A DNA stretch of 13,872 bases. It comes from Verrucomicrobia bacterium UBA3214 (GTDB lineage Bacteria; Verrucomicrobiota; Kiritimatiellia; RFP12; UBA1067). Below are positions 6,504-13,306 of this stretch, piece by piece (the stretch's first letter is position 1; each line of letters opens with the position of its first letter). The stretch is taken from positions 24,816 through 38,687 of the forward strand of contig DEWI01000116.1 in assembly GCA_002363575.1 (NCBI GenBank), given 5' to 3'. The notes below the pieces were generated by a model, which made no database searches, was not told where the DNA came from, and saw only the letters and a list, made by a program, of their open reading frames with translations. A program made the position numbers and the translations under genes.

Positions 6504-7577
6504 ATGGACGAGAGTATAAAATTCACATTGGACGAGAGTATAAAATTTACCATAGTAGTACTTGGATACGAGACGGAGTTGTATTTGCCGAGGGCGCTAT
6601 CATCAATCGATGCCCAGACATACCGGAACTTTGATGTCATCTGCGTTGTCGAAGAATCTAGAGACGAGTCGCTGGAGGTTTGCCGCAAATGGGCGGACAG
6701 GGGAAACGATTGCATCGTAATCTCCCGCCCGAAGAGCGGTTCGGGATCGTTGCCGCGCAATTATACGATCGACCATGCGAAAGGGAGCTATCTCGTATTC
6801 GTTGATGGCGACGACTGGCTGGAGCCATTCGCATTGCAGAAGCTCGCCGGCAAACTCGGCGAAATCGGCGAGGTGGACGTCCTGTCGTTCGCGGCGTTCA
6901 CCATGCCCGACGGGAACGACAGCCCGCAGGCGCGGCGGAAGATCACGAATTTCCGGGCTTTCGACGAAAAGGCGATTTTTAGCGGCCTTGATGCCATACG
7001 GAAGATCGGACGCAACGGCGGCGCCTTCCACGGCTACACGTGGCTGAACTGCTATCGCACGGCGTTCCTGCGCGCGCACGCGCTCTACCAGAAGAAGGGC
7101 GTGATAATGGAAGACGCCGAATGGATGGCGCGCGTGCTGTACATGGCAAAGCGCGTTGCGTACATGGACGAGCCGCTGTATATCTACAGGCGCAGGCAGG
7201 GTTCGGCGCTCGCCGAGGCGTCGTCGCGCATAATCTACAACATCGCTGAGAATTTCATCTCCATCGCGATTTTCGCGGAGCAGAATTCGGTGCCGCAGGA
7301 TATAGCGGCGGTGTGGGCCAACCAGTGGCTGTCGCTGCTGTTCTGGTTCATGTACGCGCCGGTGTCCTCGCGGAAGATCGCCGATCGCGACAGGCGGGAG
7401 GTGGTGGCGGCGCTCTTCGACGGACAGGACGGCGCGCGCATCCGCCATATCTGCAGATACGCATCGCGCATGAAACGCATCGGGCTTTTCTTCGTCCGTC
7501 TGGTGCGGTACGGCTGGCAGCTCCCGGCGAAACTTTTCTTCCGCGCGTTCTACTATCCGCTGCTGAAGCTTCGGTGA
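6504..7577 (+). CDS. Family 2 (GT-A fold) glycosyltransferase
   Basis: This 357-residue protein resembles family 2 glycosyltransferases that add sugars from nucleotide-sugar donors to polysaccharides such as LPS or capsule. The GT-A domain starts with FTIVVLGYETELYLPRALSS (about 15-34), has the metal/nucleotide motif VDGDDWLEP (100-108), and a likely catalytic-base region MEDAEW (202-207) followed by RRRQGSA (229-235). The C-terminal 100 residues are rich in aromatic and basic residues (WFMYAP, FFVRLVRYGWQ) and may touch the membrane, but I see no clear transmembrane helix. I chose the ATG at 6504 because AGGAGG (6492-6497) sits 6 nt before it; an upstream ATG at 6486 lacks this. Its N-terminus contains an 8-residue duplication (DESIKFT-L/I). 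Donor and acceptor sugars cannot be told. It stands alone, with its own promoter, beside the 22-bp array, which hints at insertion between two conserved operons. Confidence 0.88.
   Translation: MDESIKFTLDESIKFTIVVLGYETELYLPRALSSIDAQTYRNFDVICVVEESRDESLEVCRKWADRGNDCIVISRPKSGSGSLPRNYTIDHAKGSYLVFVDGDDWLEPFALQKLAGKLGEIGEVDVLSFAAFTMPDGNDSPQARRKITNFRAFDEKAIFSGLDAIRKIGRNGGAFHGYTWLNCYRTAFLRAHALYQKKGVIMEDAEWMARVLYMAKRVAYMDEPLYIYRRRQGSALAEASSRIIYNIAENFISIAIFAEQNSVPQDIAAVWANQWLSLLFWFMYAPVSSRKIADRDRREVVAALFDGQDGARIRHICRYASRMKRIGLFFVRLVRYGWQLPAKLFFRAFYYPLLKLR
6505..6547 (+). repeat. 24-bp in-frame tandem duplication at the glycosyltransferase N-terminus
   Basis: A 19-nt string beginning TGGACGAGAG occurs at 6505-6523 and again at 6529-6547, a period of 24 bp. 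It gives two copies of DESIKFT at residues 2-8 and 10-16. The second copy is preceded by TTG, so it could itself serve as a start. Confidence 0.85.
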
Positions 7578-7596
7578 AGCGCGGCGGCGCCGCCGC
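7568..7596 (+). terminator. GC-rich inverted repeats at the end of the glycosyltransferase gene
   Basis: GCTTC/GAAGC (7568-7572 with 7576-7580) is followed at once by a 16-nt perfect palindrome (7581-7596) that starts GCGGCGGC. No U-tract follows. Termination before the next promoter at 7649 is plausible but unproven. Confidence 0.3.
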
Positions 7597-7648
7597 CGCG
7601 CCAGCCGAATAAAGATGAAACGGCGCGGCGATTACGCGCGCTGTTTTA

Positions 7649-7659
7649 TGGTATAATAT
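7649..7659 (+). promoter_or_regulatory. Extended -10 promoter of the BamD-like/LptE-like operon
   Basis: TGGTATAATAT with the hexamer at 7652-7657, followed by GC, matches the strongest form of the motif repeated through the window. It lies 21 nt before the start codon at 7679, which predicts a very short leader. GAGGG at 7665-7669 is a candidate ribosome site. Confidence 0.8.
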
Positions 7660-7678
7660 GCGGCGAGGGTAGAAACGA

Positions 7679-8710
7679 ATGAAAGCCAGAATACATCTCT
7701 TGCTACTGATCGGTTGCGCGGCAGCGGCCGTGCATGGCGCCGGCGTCGCCGGCACGCCGACTTCGCGCACGCGCTGGGCGACGGACGCATATCCCGGCTT
7801 CGACCGCGACGAAGCCTCCTTGTCGCTGGAAAAGAAGACGCCGCGCTGGTTTTCGTGGCTGAACGGTCCGGCGAAGGACAACCCCGCAGAGCAGCTCGCC
7901 TACGCCGAGGAATGCGAGAAGGCGGAGTCCTGGAGGGCGGCGCGCCGCGGCTACGATTCCCTCGTGCGCGAGTGGCCGGCGTCTCCCGAGGCGTGCATCG
8001 CGCAGGAGAAGCTGGCCGAGCTGTATCTGCGCCACTATCTCGAATACGAAGAGGCCTTCAACGAATACAAGTACCTCCTCGACTACTACACCATGCAATG
8101 CGACTACGACGCGATCTCCACGCGCCTCTGGGAAGTCGCCAAGCTCATGGAGGCGGAAGGCAGGCGGTTCTTCTTCGTGCGGTTCGCCAACACCATCGAC
8201 GTGCGCCGCGCGTACGAGGCCGTCGTGAGAAGGGCGCCCGGCGCGCCGTTCGTCCCCGACGCCATGCTGCGCATCGGCAAGCTCCGCGAAGACGACGGCG
8301 ATTGGGACGAGGCCGCCAAGGTTTACGAGACGCTGCGCAATCTCCACCCGGAGACTCCGGAGGCGCAGACGGCGCTCTACCGCGAAGCGTCCGTGCGCAT
8401 GCACGTGCTCAGAGTGCACGAGTACAACAGGCAGCGCTGCAAGGACACCATAGACTTCCTGCGACTGGCCGGCGAAGGCGCCAAGGAAAAGCAGGTGCGC
8501 GCGCAGTTCGCCGCCTGGCTGGAAGAGGCGGTCGGCAAGCTCGAGGACGATGCGTTCGCCTCCGCGAAATTCTACGATTCCCGCACGCGCACGAAGCGCA
8601 GCGCCATCGACGCATACAGGAAATTTCTCAAAGACTACCCGGCGAGCAGACATGCCGACGCGGCGCGCGCGCGGCTTGCTCAACTCGAAGAGGAGGAGCG
8701 CAGACAATGA
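7679..8710 (+). CDS. BamD-like TPR outer-membrane lipoprotein
   Basis: The 343-residue protein opens with a short basic n-region and LLLLIGC, a lipobox with Cys13, so it is probably a lipoprotein. Cleavage by signal peptidase I after the Ala-rich stretch is the alternative. The body (about 70-335) is helical with TPR-type repeats: a block near 66-97, LYLRHYLEYEEAFNEYKYLL (about 114-133), DAMLRIGKLREDDGDWDEAAKVYETL (about 197-222) and a last one with SAIDAYRKFLKDYPASRHADAARARL. This spacing of repeats with YP/HP turns matches BamD/YfiO, which docks on BamA in outer-membrane protein insertion. Length is well above E. coli BamD (245 residues), so I do not give the symbol. The overlap of 4 nt (ATGA) with an LptE-like gene supports an envelope-assembly role. 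A generic periplasmic TPR protein remains possible. Confidence 0.75.
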   Translation: MKARIHLLLLIGCAAAAVHGAGVAGTPTSRTRWATDAYPGFDRDEASLSLEKKTPRWFSWLNGPAKDNPAEQLAYAEECEKAESWRAARRGYDSLVREWPASPEACIAQEKLAELYLRHYLEYEEAFNEYKYLLDYYTMQCDYDAISTRLWEVAKLMEAEGRRFFFVRFANTIDVRRAYEAVVRRAPGAPFVPDAMLRIGKLREDDGDWDEAAKVYETLRNLHPETPEAQTALYREASVRMHVLRVHEYNRQRCKDTIDFLRLAGEGAKEKQVRAQFAAWLEEAVGKLEDDAFASAKFYDSRTRTKRSAIDAYRKFLKDYPASRHADAARARLAQLEEEERRQ

Positions 8711-9213
8711 AAGCAGGATTCGTTTTCGCGGCGTTCGCCGCGCTTTCCACGGTGCTGGCGGGGTGCTCCAGCTACAGCTGGCGCCCGGGCGTCGCGCAGG
8801 ATATGCGGACGGTCGATGTGCCGGTGTTCCGCAACGAGTCCGGCGTCACCGGGCTTGGCAGCGCCATCGCCAGGCAGACGCTGCGCGAATTCGCGCGCGA
8901 GGGCACCTACAAGCTCGCCGCGCCCGGCGAATGCGCCCTGGAGATCCAGGGCGTCGTGCGCGATTCTTCCAGCCATGCCGTCGCCTATGCGCGCAAGACG
9001 GGCGAGCGCAACCGCGAATACACGCTGCGCGTGACGGCGCAGGTCAGCTTCATCGACAAGAAGAACGGCAAGGTGCTTGTCGATAACAGGAAATACACCG
9101 CGAGCGCGCCGTTCCTTGCCGGCAACGATATCCTGACGGGCGAGCGCGACGCCGCCGAACGTCTCGCCGAGGACATGGCCCGCCAGATCGTCGATGACGC
9201 ATTGGCGCTGTAG
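8707..9213 (+). CDS. lptE: LptE-like LPS-assembly lipoprotein
   Basis: LptE is the lipoprotein plug of the LptD barrel, which places lipopolysaccharide in the outer leaflet. The 168-residue protein has a lipoprotein signal ending LAGC with Cys20, so a 19-residue leader. The mature part has the family pattern: VDVPVFRNES (37-46), an amphipathic helix GSAIARQTLREFAREG (51-66), CALEIQGVV (76-84), YTLRVTAQVSFIDKKNGKVL (105-124), and a final helix with AAERLAEDMARQIVDDAL (149-166). GAGGAGGAG at the end of the upstream gene serves as ribosome site and the ATGA overlap implies translational coupling. LptD is not in the window. LptE families are sequence-poor, so the call rests on pattern, length and context. 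Confidence 0.82.
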   Translation: MKAGFVFAAFAALSTVLAGCSSYSWRPGVAQDMRTVDVPVFRNESGVTGLGSAIARQTLREFAREGTYKLAAPGECALEIQGVVRDSSSHAVAYARKTGERNREYTLRVTAQVSFIDKKNGKVLVDNRKYTASAPFLAGNDILTGERDAAERLAEDMARQIVDDALAL

Positions 9214-9230
9214 AGCGCGCCGGGAACACA

Positions 9231-9261
9231 ATATATATATTGAGCATGCGCGCCGGCGCGC
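9231..9261 (+). promoter_or_regulatory. AT run and GC palindrome upstream of the Lrp-like gene
   Basis: An alternating AT run (9231-9241) offers TATATT as a weak -10. A 14-nt perfect palindrome, GCGCGCCGGCGCGC (9248-9261), follows it. The palindrome could end the upstream operon or act as an operator. The site lacks the TGNTATAATAT motif used elsewhere, so promoter activity is doubtful. Confidence 0.25.
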
Positions 9262-9305
9262 CGGTGCATTTCCCGCAAACACAACCTTCCAAGCATACGA
9301 CAACC

Positions 9306-9614
9306 ATGAACGACGTACACGCAGTAATCGAATTGAAGATCACCCCGCAGCGCGATTGCGGCTTCGGGCGCCTCGCCGAGCGCGTCGCGAAATTCGAACA
9401 GGTCGAAGCGTGCTTCCTGATGTCGGGCACGTACGATCTGCTCGTTTTCGTACGCGGCGACAGCCTCCAGGATGTGGCGCATTTCGTCGCGGCCGATCTC
9501 TCCACTCTCGACGGCGTCCTCTCCACGGCGACGCACTTCATGCTCAAGACCTACAAGGCCAAAGGCGTGCTGGAGGAGCTGGGGGGAGACGAGCGTCTCG
9601 CCGTCACGCCGTGA
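9306..9614 (+). CDS. Stand-alone Lrp/AsnC ligand-binding (RAM) domain protein
   Basis: The 102-residue protein matches only the C-terminal sensor half of Lrp/AsnC regulators. It shows HAVIELKITP as first strand, a helix, then ACFLMSGTYDLLVFVRG (35-51) with the glycine loop that holds amino-acid effectors in this family, a second helix and a closing strand near HFMLKTYK. There is no helix-turn-helix, so it cannot bind DNA alone. Known single-domain members form rings and bind amino acids or modulate full-length Lrp proteins. The ATG at 9306 begins the family fold. An in-frame ATG at 9240 would add 22 unrelated residues across a palindrome. No clear ribosome site precedes 9306. It lies 59 nt before a TPR protein gene and may be co-transcribed with it. 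The ligand is unknown. Confidence 0.85.
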   Translation: MNDVHAVIELKITPQRDCGFGRLAERVAKFEQVEACFLMSGTYDLLVFVRGDSLQDVAHFVAADLSTLDGVLSTATHFMLKTYKAKGVLEELGGDERLAVTP

Positions 9615-9673
9615 GAAGACGGCGCGGAAGTTTGCGGTGAATCCGAGGTTTTCAAAGGAAAAGGAGTTTTGAA

Positions 9674-11059
9674 ATGGCAGTCGATCTTGCACAAAAGGCC
9701 CAGAATTTCACGAATCGCGGCCGGCAGGCGTTGGAAGCCGGGCGGTTCGAACTCGCGATGGACATGCTGATGGAGGCGGTGTCCGCCGCGCCGGACATCC
9801 TCGAGACGCGCAAACTCCTGCGCACCGCGCAGATCGCCAACTTCAAGCACAACGGCAAGACCGGCATAGGCGCGAAGCTCGGCGCGATGATTGCGCGCAG
9901 CAAGATTCTCGGACTCGTCAAGAAGGGCCAGGGCGTCGAGGCGATGGCGGAGGCGGAAAAGCTGATGTGCCAGAACCCTCTCGATCCCGACAATATCGAG
10001 GCGGCGGTCAAGGCCGCCGAAGCGGCGGGCAAGCAGGACCACGCCGCGATTTCCGTGGAGGCGGCGTATGAGTGCGGCAACAAGGACCCCGCGCTCCTCG
10101 AGCGCGTCGCAACGTACTACCAGCTCGCGAAGAACTGGGCGAAGGCCCGCGACGCCTACCAGAAGCTCGCGCAGATCAAGCCAGGCGACCAGCGCGTGAT
10201 GCAGCTGCTCAAGAATTCCGAGGCGCAGGCGACGATGAACGCCGGCTGGGAGCAGACCGCCGGCAAGAAGGGCGGCTTCCAGAACCTCATCGCCAACAAG
10301 GAGCAGGCCAAGAAACTCGACCAGGCCAACAAGGCCGTCATCACCGGCGACGACGCCGAGGCGCTCATCGCCGAGAAGCTCCGCCAGATCGAGAGCGAGC
10401 CGAAGAACATGAATGCGCGCCGCGCCCTCGCCAGATTGTATATGCAGAACAAGCAGTTCGCGGAGGCGGTGAACTGCCTCACCGAGGCCCTCGAAGTCTC
10501 CGGAAACATGGATCCTGAGCTGGACCGCATGTGCTCGCAGGCGCGCGTGCAGTACTACGACCAGCAGATCGAGCTTCTCAAGGGCGAGAACCGCGCAGAG
10601 GAAGCCGAGGCGATGGAGGCGGAGAAGAACCAATTCGTCCTCGACGACCTCATGTCGCGTTCGCAGCGCTATCCAAACGATCTGCACATCCGCTACGAGC
10701 TTGGCAAGCTCCTCTACTCCTACGGTTACTACGACGAGGCGCTCGAACATCTCCAGCTCGCGCAGAAGTCGCCGAAGGATCGCCTGTGGGCGCTCTATTA
10801 TCTGGCGATGTGCTTCCTCGCCAAGGAGCAGGTCGATATGGCCGTAATGCAGCTCGAGACCGCGCGCGACCAGATCCCCACCATGGACGATCTGAAGAAG
10901 AAGGTCGTCTATCAGCTCGGGCTTTGCGCGGAGTCGCAGGGCGACCTCGAAAAGGCGTACCAGTACTACAAGGACGTCTATTCCACGGATGTCGGCTTCG
11001 AGGATCTTTCCGAGCGCATGCTGGCCGTTTCCCAGGCTCTCAAGGAGCAGAAAGGCTAG
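9674..11059 (+). CDS. Cytoplasmic tetratricopeptide-repeat protein
   Basis: The 461-residue protein has no signal peptide or membrane segment and is built of helical repeats. TPR-like units are seen near 12-45 (NRGRQALEAGRFELAMDMLMEA), 143-176 (ERVATYYQLAKNWAKARDAYQKL), 247-280 (ARRALARLYMQNKQFAEAVN), 336-369 (YELGKLLYSYGYYDEALEHL), 370-403 and 413-446. Between units two and four lies a polar linker (about 189-216) with GWEQTAGKKGGF and a Lys/Gln-rich stretch; such segments often contact a partner. TPR proteins are scaffolds, so no reaction can be assigned. The ATG at 9674 follows AAGGAG (9661-9666) at 7-nt spacing, a strong ribosome site. It may share a transcript with the Lrp-like gene 59 nt upstream. 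The tRNA-Glu promoter follows about 60 nt after its stop. I do not recognise a named family. Confidence 0.8.
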   Translation: MAVDLAQKAQNFTNRGRQALEAGRFELAMDMLMEAVSAAPDILETRKLLRTAQIANFKHNGKTGIGAKLGAMIARSKILGLVKKGQGVEAMAEAEKLMCQNPLDPDNIEAAVKAAEAAGKQDHAAISVEAAYECGNKDPALLERVATYYQLAKNWAKARDAYQKLAQIKPGDQRVMQLLKNSEAQATMNAGWEQTAGKKGGFQNLIANKEQAKKLDQANKAVITGDDAEALIAEKLRQIESEPKNMNARRALARLYMQNKQFAEAVNCLTEALEVSGNMDPELDRMCSQARVQYYDQQIELLKGENRAEEAEAMEAEKNQFVLDDLMSRSQRYPNDLHIRYELGKLLYSYGYYDEALEHLQLAQKSPKDRLWALYYLAMCFLAKEQVDMAVMQLETARDQIPTMDDLKKKVVYQLGLCAESQGDLEKAYQYYKDVYSTDVGFEDLSERMLAVSQALKEQKG

Positions 11060-11118
11060 GCGCGCGCCGCCGCCCGCGCGGCGTCGCGGAGATCTGCGAA
11101 AAAAACGCCGTTCCCCCC

Positions 11119-11150
11119 TTGATTTCGGCGCGCCGGTTTTGCTATAATAT
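11119..11150 (+). promoter_or_regulatory. Promoter of tRNA-Glu
   Basis: TTGATT (11119-11124) is a fair -35, spaced 18 nt from TATAAT (11143-11148), which carries the TGn extension and is followed by ATGC. The tRNA begins 15 nt after the hexamer, so the 5' leader should be only about 8 nt. Confidence 0.85.
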
Positions 11151-11162
11151 GCGCCCGTCAGC

Positions 11163-11237
11163 GGCCCCATCGTCTATCGGATAGGACACGAGCTTTTCAT
11201 GCTTGGTAGAGGAGTTCGACTCTCCTTGGGGCTGCCA
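11163..11237 (+). tRNA. tRNA-Glu (anticodon UUC), CCA encoded
   Basis: A full cloverleaf can be folded. The acceptor is GGCCCCA with TGGGGCT (first pair G-U). The D stem is GTCT/GGAC around a loop with GG. The anticodon stem is CGAGC/GCTTG with loop TTTTCAT, so the anticodon is TTC. The variable loop is GTAG. The T stem is AGGAG/CTCCT with loop TTCGACT. The discriminator is G and CCA is encoded at 11235-11237. Length is 75 nt. It decodes GAA and GAG. It has its own strong promoter and a T-run after its end, so it is likely a single-gene transcript. Confidence 0.97.
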
Positions 11238-11238
11238 G

Positions 11239-11245
11239 TTTTTTT
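11239..11245 (+). terminator. T-run ending the tRNA-Glu transcript
   Basis: Seven T residues start two bases after the encoded CCA. The tRNA acceptor or T-arm hairpin could act as the stem of an intrinsic terminator. No separate hairpin lies between them. Confidence 0.4.
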
Positions 11246-11299
11246 GCCTCCGTTTCCCATGCCCGACCATCTTCCCCGGCCGTCCAAGGAACTTGCGCA

Positions 11300-12418
11300 A
11301 TGGATGACAGGCAGGCGTGCATAGCGTTCAATCTCGTCGAAGGCGTCGGCTCGGTCGGCTTGAAGAAGCTCTCCACCGCGCATGGCGGCATCGCCGCTGC
11401 GTGGATGGCGCGCGAGGACAAGACCGGACGCGACGGCAAGCCGGTCGATATCCTCGCAGAGCTGGACAAAGCCGAGCGCAATGGCGTGACGATACTTACG
11501 CCGGTTGACGACGGGTATCCAGAATCTCTCCGATCGATCGAGAGCCATCCTCTCGCGCTGTATGTGAAAGGCGACGCGTCGATCCTCTCGAAGGCCGCCG
11601 TCGCACTCGTCGGCACGCGCAAACCTTCGCAGTACGGCCTCGACCAGGCTTTGCGCTTCGCGCACGATTTGGCCGGCGCCGGCTATGTCGTCGTATCCGG
11701 GCTGGCGCTCGGCATAGATGCCGCGGCCCACCGCGGCGCACTCGCCGCCGGCGGCTTGACGACCGGCGTGATCGGCTCCGGGCTGAACTGCTTCTACCCG
11801 CAGGAGAATCTGCAGCTCGCGCGCGAGATCGTCGAGAAGGGTGGCGCCATAGTCAGCGAATTCCCCTTCGGCCACGCGCCAGACCGCAGGACGTTCCCGC
11901 AGCGCAATCACGTCATCGCCGGCCTCTCGCGCGGCGTCCTCGCAATCGAGGCGCCCGCCAAAAGCGGCACAATGATTACGATGCGAATAGCCGCCAACCT
12001 TTCGCGCGCGGTCATGGCGCTGCCGGGACGCGTGGACAACCAGGCGGGCATGGGATGCCTTGCGCTTATCCGCGATGGCGCGACTCTCGTGCGCAGCCCG
12101 GAAGACGTCATCGAGGAGCTGACCGCGCTGCCGGGCTTGCGCAGACGCGCGCTTGCGCCGGGGAATGCCGTTCCCGCCGCGCCGCGCCCGGCCGTCGCCG
12201 CGCCATGCGCCGCGCCTCTCGCGCCGCCCAATCTCGATGGACTCGACGACGACGAGAAGACCATCCTAGCCGAATTGACGCCGGACGGAATCTCCTACGA
12301 CCACTTGACGCGCAAAACCGGCATGGACGTCGGCAAGGTGATTGCGACGTCCATGGCGCTCGCCGTGGACAAGCGCGCGCGCATCCTCCCGGGCGGCCTC
12401 GTGGCCCTCTGGGCGTGA
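11300..12418 (+). CDS. dprA: DNA-processing protein DprA (Smf)
   Basis: DprA protects incoming single-stranded DNA during natural transformation and loads RecA on it. It is also widespread in bacteria not known to be competent. The 372-residue protein has an N-terminal helical region (1-75), then the Rossmann-like domain. Blocks there are ALVGTRKPSQYG (102-113), VVSGLALGIDAAAHRGAL (131-148), GVIGSGLNCFYPQEN (156-170), the long signature SEFPFG-P-R-TFPQRNHVIAGLS (186-210), KSGTM (221-225) and ALPGRVDNQAG (240-250). A proline/alanine-rich linker (about 283-312) leads to a small C-terminal winged-helix domain (316-372), present in many but not all DprA proteins. AAGGA stands 9 nt before the ATG. 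No strong promoter of the local type precedes it, so read-through from the tRNA is possible. Downstream lies a toxin-antitoxin region. Confidence 0.96.
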   Translation: MDDRQACIAFNLVEGVGSVGLKKLSTAHGGIAAAWMAREDKTGRDGKPVDILAELDKAERNGVTILTPVDDGYPESLRSIESHPLALYVKGDASILSKAAVALVGTRKPSQYGLDQALRFAHDLAGAGYVVVSGLALGIDAAAHRGALAAGGLTTGVIGSGLNCFYPQENLQLAREIVEKGGAIVSEFPFGHAPDRRTFPQRNHVIAGLSRGVLAIEAPAKSGTMITMRIAANLSRAVMALPGRVDNQAGMGCLALIRDGATLVRSPEDVIEELTALPGLRRRALAPGNAVPAAPRPAVAAPCAAPLAPPNLDGLDDDEKTILAELTPDGISYDHLTRKTGMDVGKVIATSMALAVDKRARILPGGLVALWA

Positions 12419-12460
12419 TCGCATCCGGACGAAAGAAACGCCTGCCCGCCTTCCGCGTCG

Positions 12461-12479
12461 CCGTGCGACATACGCACGG
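12461..12479 (+). terminator. Hairpin after dprA
   Basis: CCGTGCG (12461-12467) pairs perfectly with CGCACGG (12473-12479) across a 5-nt loop, 42 nt after the dprA stop. No U-tract follows directly; an AATTTT occurs 31 nt later inside the duplicated element. It may mark the dprA 3' end. Confidence 0.4.
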
Positions 12480-12488
12480 GAAATGCAG

Positions 12489-12790
12489 CGCGGCGGGCGC
12501 GGCGCTCGCAATTTTCTGGGGGATCGCCTGACGTCGCTTGCAGGCCGTTGCTGGCACGTCGCTTCTCCTGGAATCGATCACATGGCAAGGTGCGGCGCGT
12601 CTGCCCCGCGCCTGCAACGGCGAAGGAGCGCCTTCACGATCCCGCCGAAAGCGATTTATGATATAATATGCCCTGCAAGTGAGCAGGAGGAAAGCAATGC
12701 CGGCTGTAATGGAAGCGATAGACCATATGACAACGTCCGAGAAGATCGAGACGATTGATTATCTTTTGTCGTCCATTTCAAAGGCCGGCG
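12489..12790 (+). repeat. Long direct repeat, copy A (leader, promoter and antitoxin start)
   Basis: This ~300-bp block recurs at 13300-13599. From 12510 to its end I count six substitutions and one 2-nt indel, all in the non-coding part; the 94 shared coding bases are identical. The block holds about 170 bp of non-coding leader, the TGATATAATAT promoter, the ribosome site and the first 31 antitoxin codons. Inside the leader are an 8-bp inverted repeat TTGCAGGC/GCCTGCAA (12538-12545, 12610-12617) and a 9-nt direct repeat ACGTCGCTT (12531 and 12556). The 278-bp space between dprA and the antitoxin holds no other gene that I can support. Confidence 0.93.
12659..12669 (+). promoter_or_regulatory. 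Extended -10 promoter of toxin-antitoxin module 1
   Basis: TGATATAATAT followed by GC has its hexamer at 12662-12667, 29 nt before the antitoxin start at 12697. Antitoxin-toxin complexes usually repress their own promoter, so an operator is expected here, but no clear palindrome overlaps the -10. Confidence 0.82.
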
Positions 12791-12942
12791 AGGATTTGTC
12801 CGATGAATGGCGCAACGAAGTTGCGCGGCGGCATGAAGAGGTCGTGAGCGGCGATATCGAACTCGTGTCGTTCGACGAATCCCTGCGCAAGGCTTTCGCC
12901 CGCGTTGCTTCCGTCCATGTTTCCGGCGGGGTCGGCTCATGA
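12697..12942 (+). CDS. Antitoxin of the addiction-module (PF09720-like) family, module 1
   Basis: This 81-residue acidic protein reads like the 'addiction module protein' antitoxins. An N-terminal helix, EKIETIDYLLSSISKAG (15-31), is followed by LSDEWRNEVARRHEEVVSGDIELVSFDES (34-62), the usual W-x2-E-x3-R and SG-x-(I/V)-x2-(V/W) pattern that wraps the toxin. It should neutralise the ParE/RelE-type toxin encoded next; the overlap of 4 nt (ATGA) gives tight coupling. The ATG at 12697 follows AGGAGG (12685-12690) at 6-nt spacing. An in-frame GTG at 12679 lies upstream of that site and is unlikely. Residues 1-31 are identical to those of the second antitoxin, while the rest is unrelated in detail. 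The last dozen residues (ASVHVSGGVGS) look like a poorly conserved tail. Confidence 0.82.
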   Translation: MPAVMEAIDHMTTSEKIETIDYLLSSISKAGEDLSDEWRNEVARRHEEVVSGDIELVSFDESLRKAFARVASVHVSGGVGS

Positions 12943-13238
12943 AAGTCTGGAACCATCCGGCCGCCGATATCGAAATAGCAGAAGAAGCCGCCTGTCTGGA
13001 GCGCCAACTCCCCGGCTATGGTGCGCTTTTTCTGGCGACTGTCGCTTCGCTTCGGAACAAGATAGCCGCGTTCCCCAATATGTTCCCGGAGAAAATGCCC
13101 GGCATACGGTTCTGTACAATGCCGGTGTTCCGTTATGTCATACCGTATATGATAACTGCCGAGGGGATCGTGATTCTTGCCTACGCCCATACAAGCCGGC
13201 AGCCTGGTTATTGGAAAGAGCGTATCGAAACGATTTGA
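12939..13238 (+). CDS. RelE/ParE-superfamily toxin, module 1
   Basis: The 99-residue protein has the ParE/RelE pattern: N-terminal strand and AADIEIAEEAA (8-18), a helix with RQLPGYGALFLATVASLRNKI (22-42), P-x2-FPEKMPGIRFCTMPVFRYVIPYMI (46-72), and the closing strand ILAYAHTSRQPGYWKERI (79-96), the standard C-terminal signature. Members are either ribosome-dependent mRNA endonucleases (RelE) or gyrase poisons (ParE). The ending AHTSRQPGYW is typical of the 'plasmid stabilization' ParE-like branch, but the target cannot be told from sequence alone. The start codon overlaps the antitoxin stop. No damage is visible, so it is probably intact and active. Confidence 0.88.
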   Translation: MKVWNHPAADIEIAEEAACLERQLPGYGALFLATVASLRNKIAAFPNMFPEKMPGIRFCTMPVFRYVIPYMITAEGIVILAYAHTSRQPGYWKERIETI

Positions 13239-13285
13239 AACACACCATGCCCCAACACCACCATGTTATTGGCAATAATGCTGCT

Positions 13286-13306
13286 TGCCGCGCGCAGAGC
13301 GCGGCA
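13286..13306 (+). terminator. Hairpin after toxin 1
   Basis: TGCCGCGC (13286-13293) pairs perfectly with GCGCGGCA (13299-13306) around a 5-nt loop, 47 nt after the toxin stop. AATTTT occurs 14 nt later. It plays the same positional role before repeat copy B as the post-dprA hairpin does before copy A, although the stem sequences differ. Confidence 0.4.

Noticed and set aside
9551..11170. Long open frame on the minus strand opposite the TPR gene
   Set aside because: It is an antisense shadow of GC-rich codon use. Its translation is Leu/Arg/Val-rich with no recognisable domain, and it runs over the start of the TPR gene and the tRNA promoter.
11163..11300. tRNA-Glu as an integration site for an island carrying dprA and the toxin modules
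   Set aside because: No integrase is present and I saw no second copy of the tRNA 3' end downstream in the window. dprA is a normal chromosomal gene.
12510..12658. Integron attC site in the repeated leader
   Set aside because: I could not find the paired GTTRRRY/RYYYAAC core sites, and there is no integrase. The antitoxin start is part of the repeat, which does not fit a cassette boundary.
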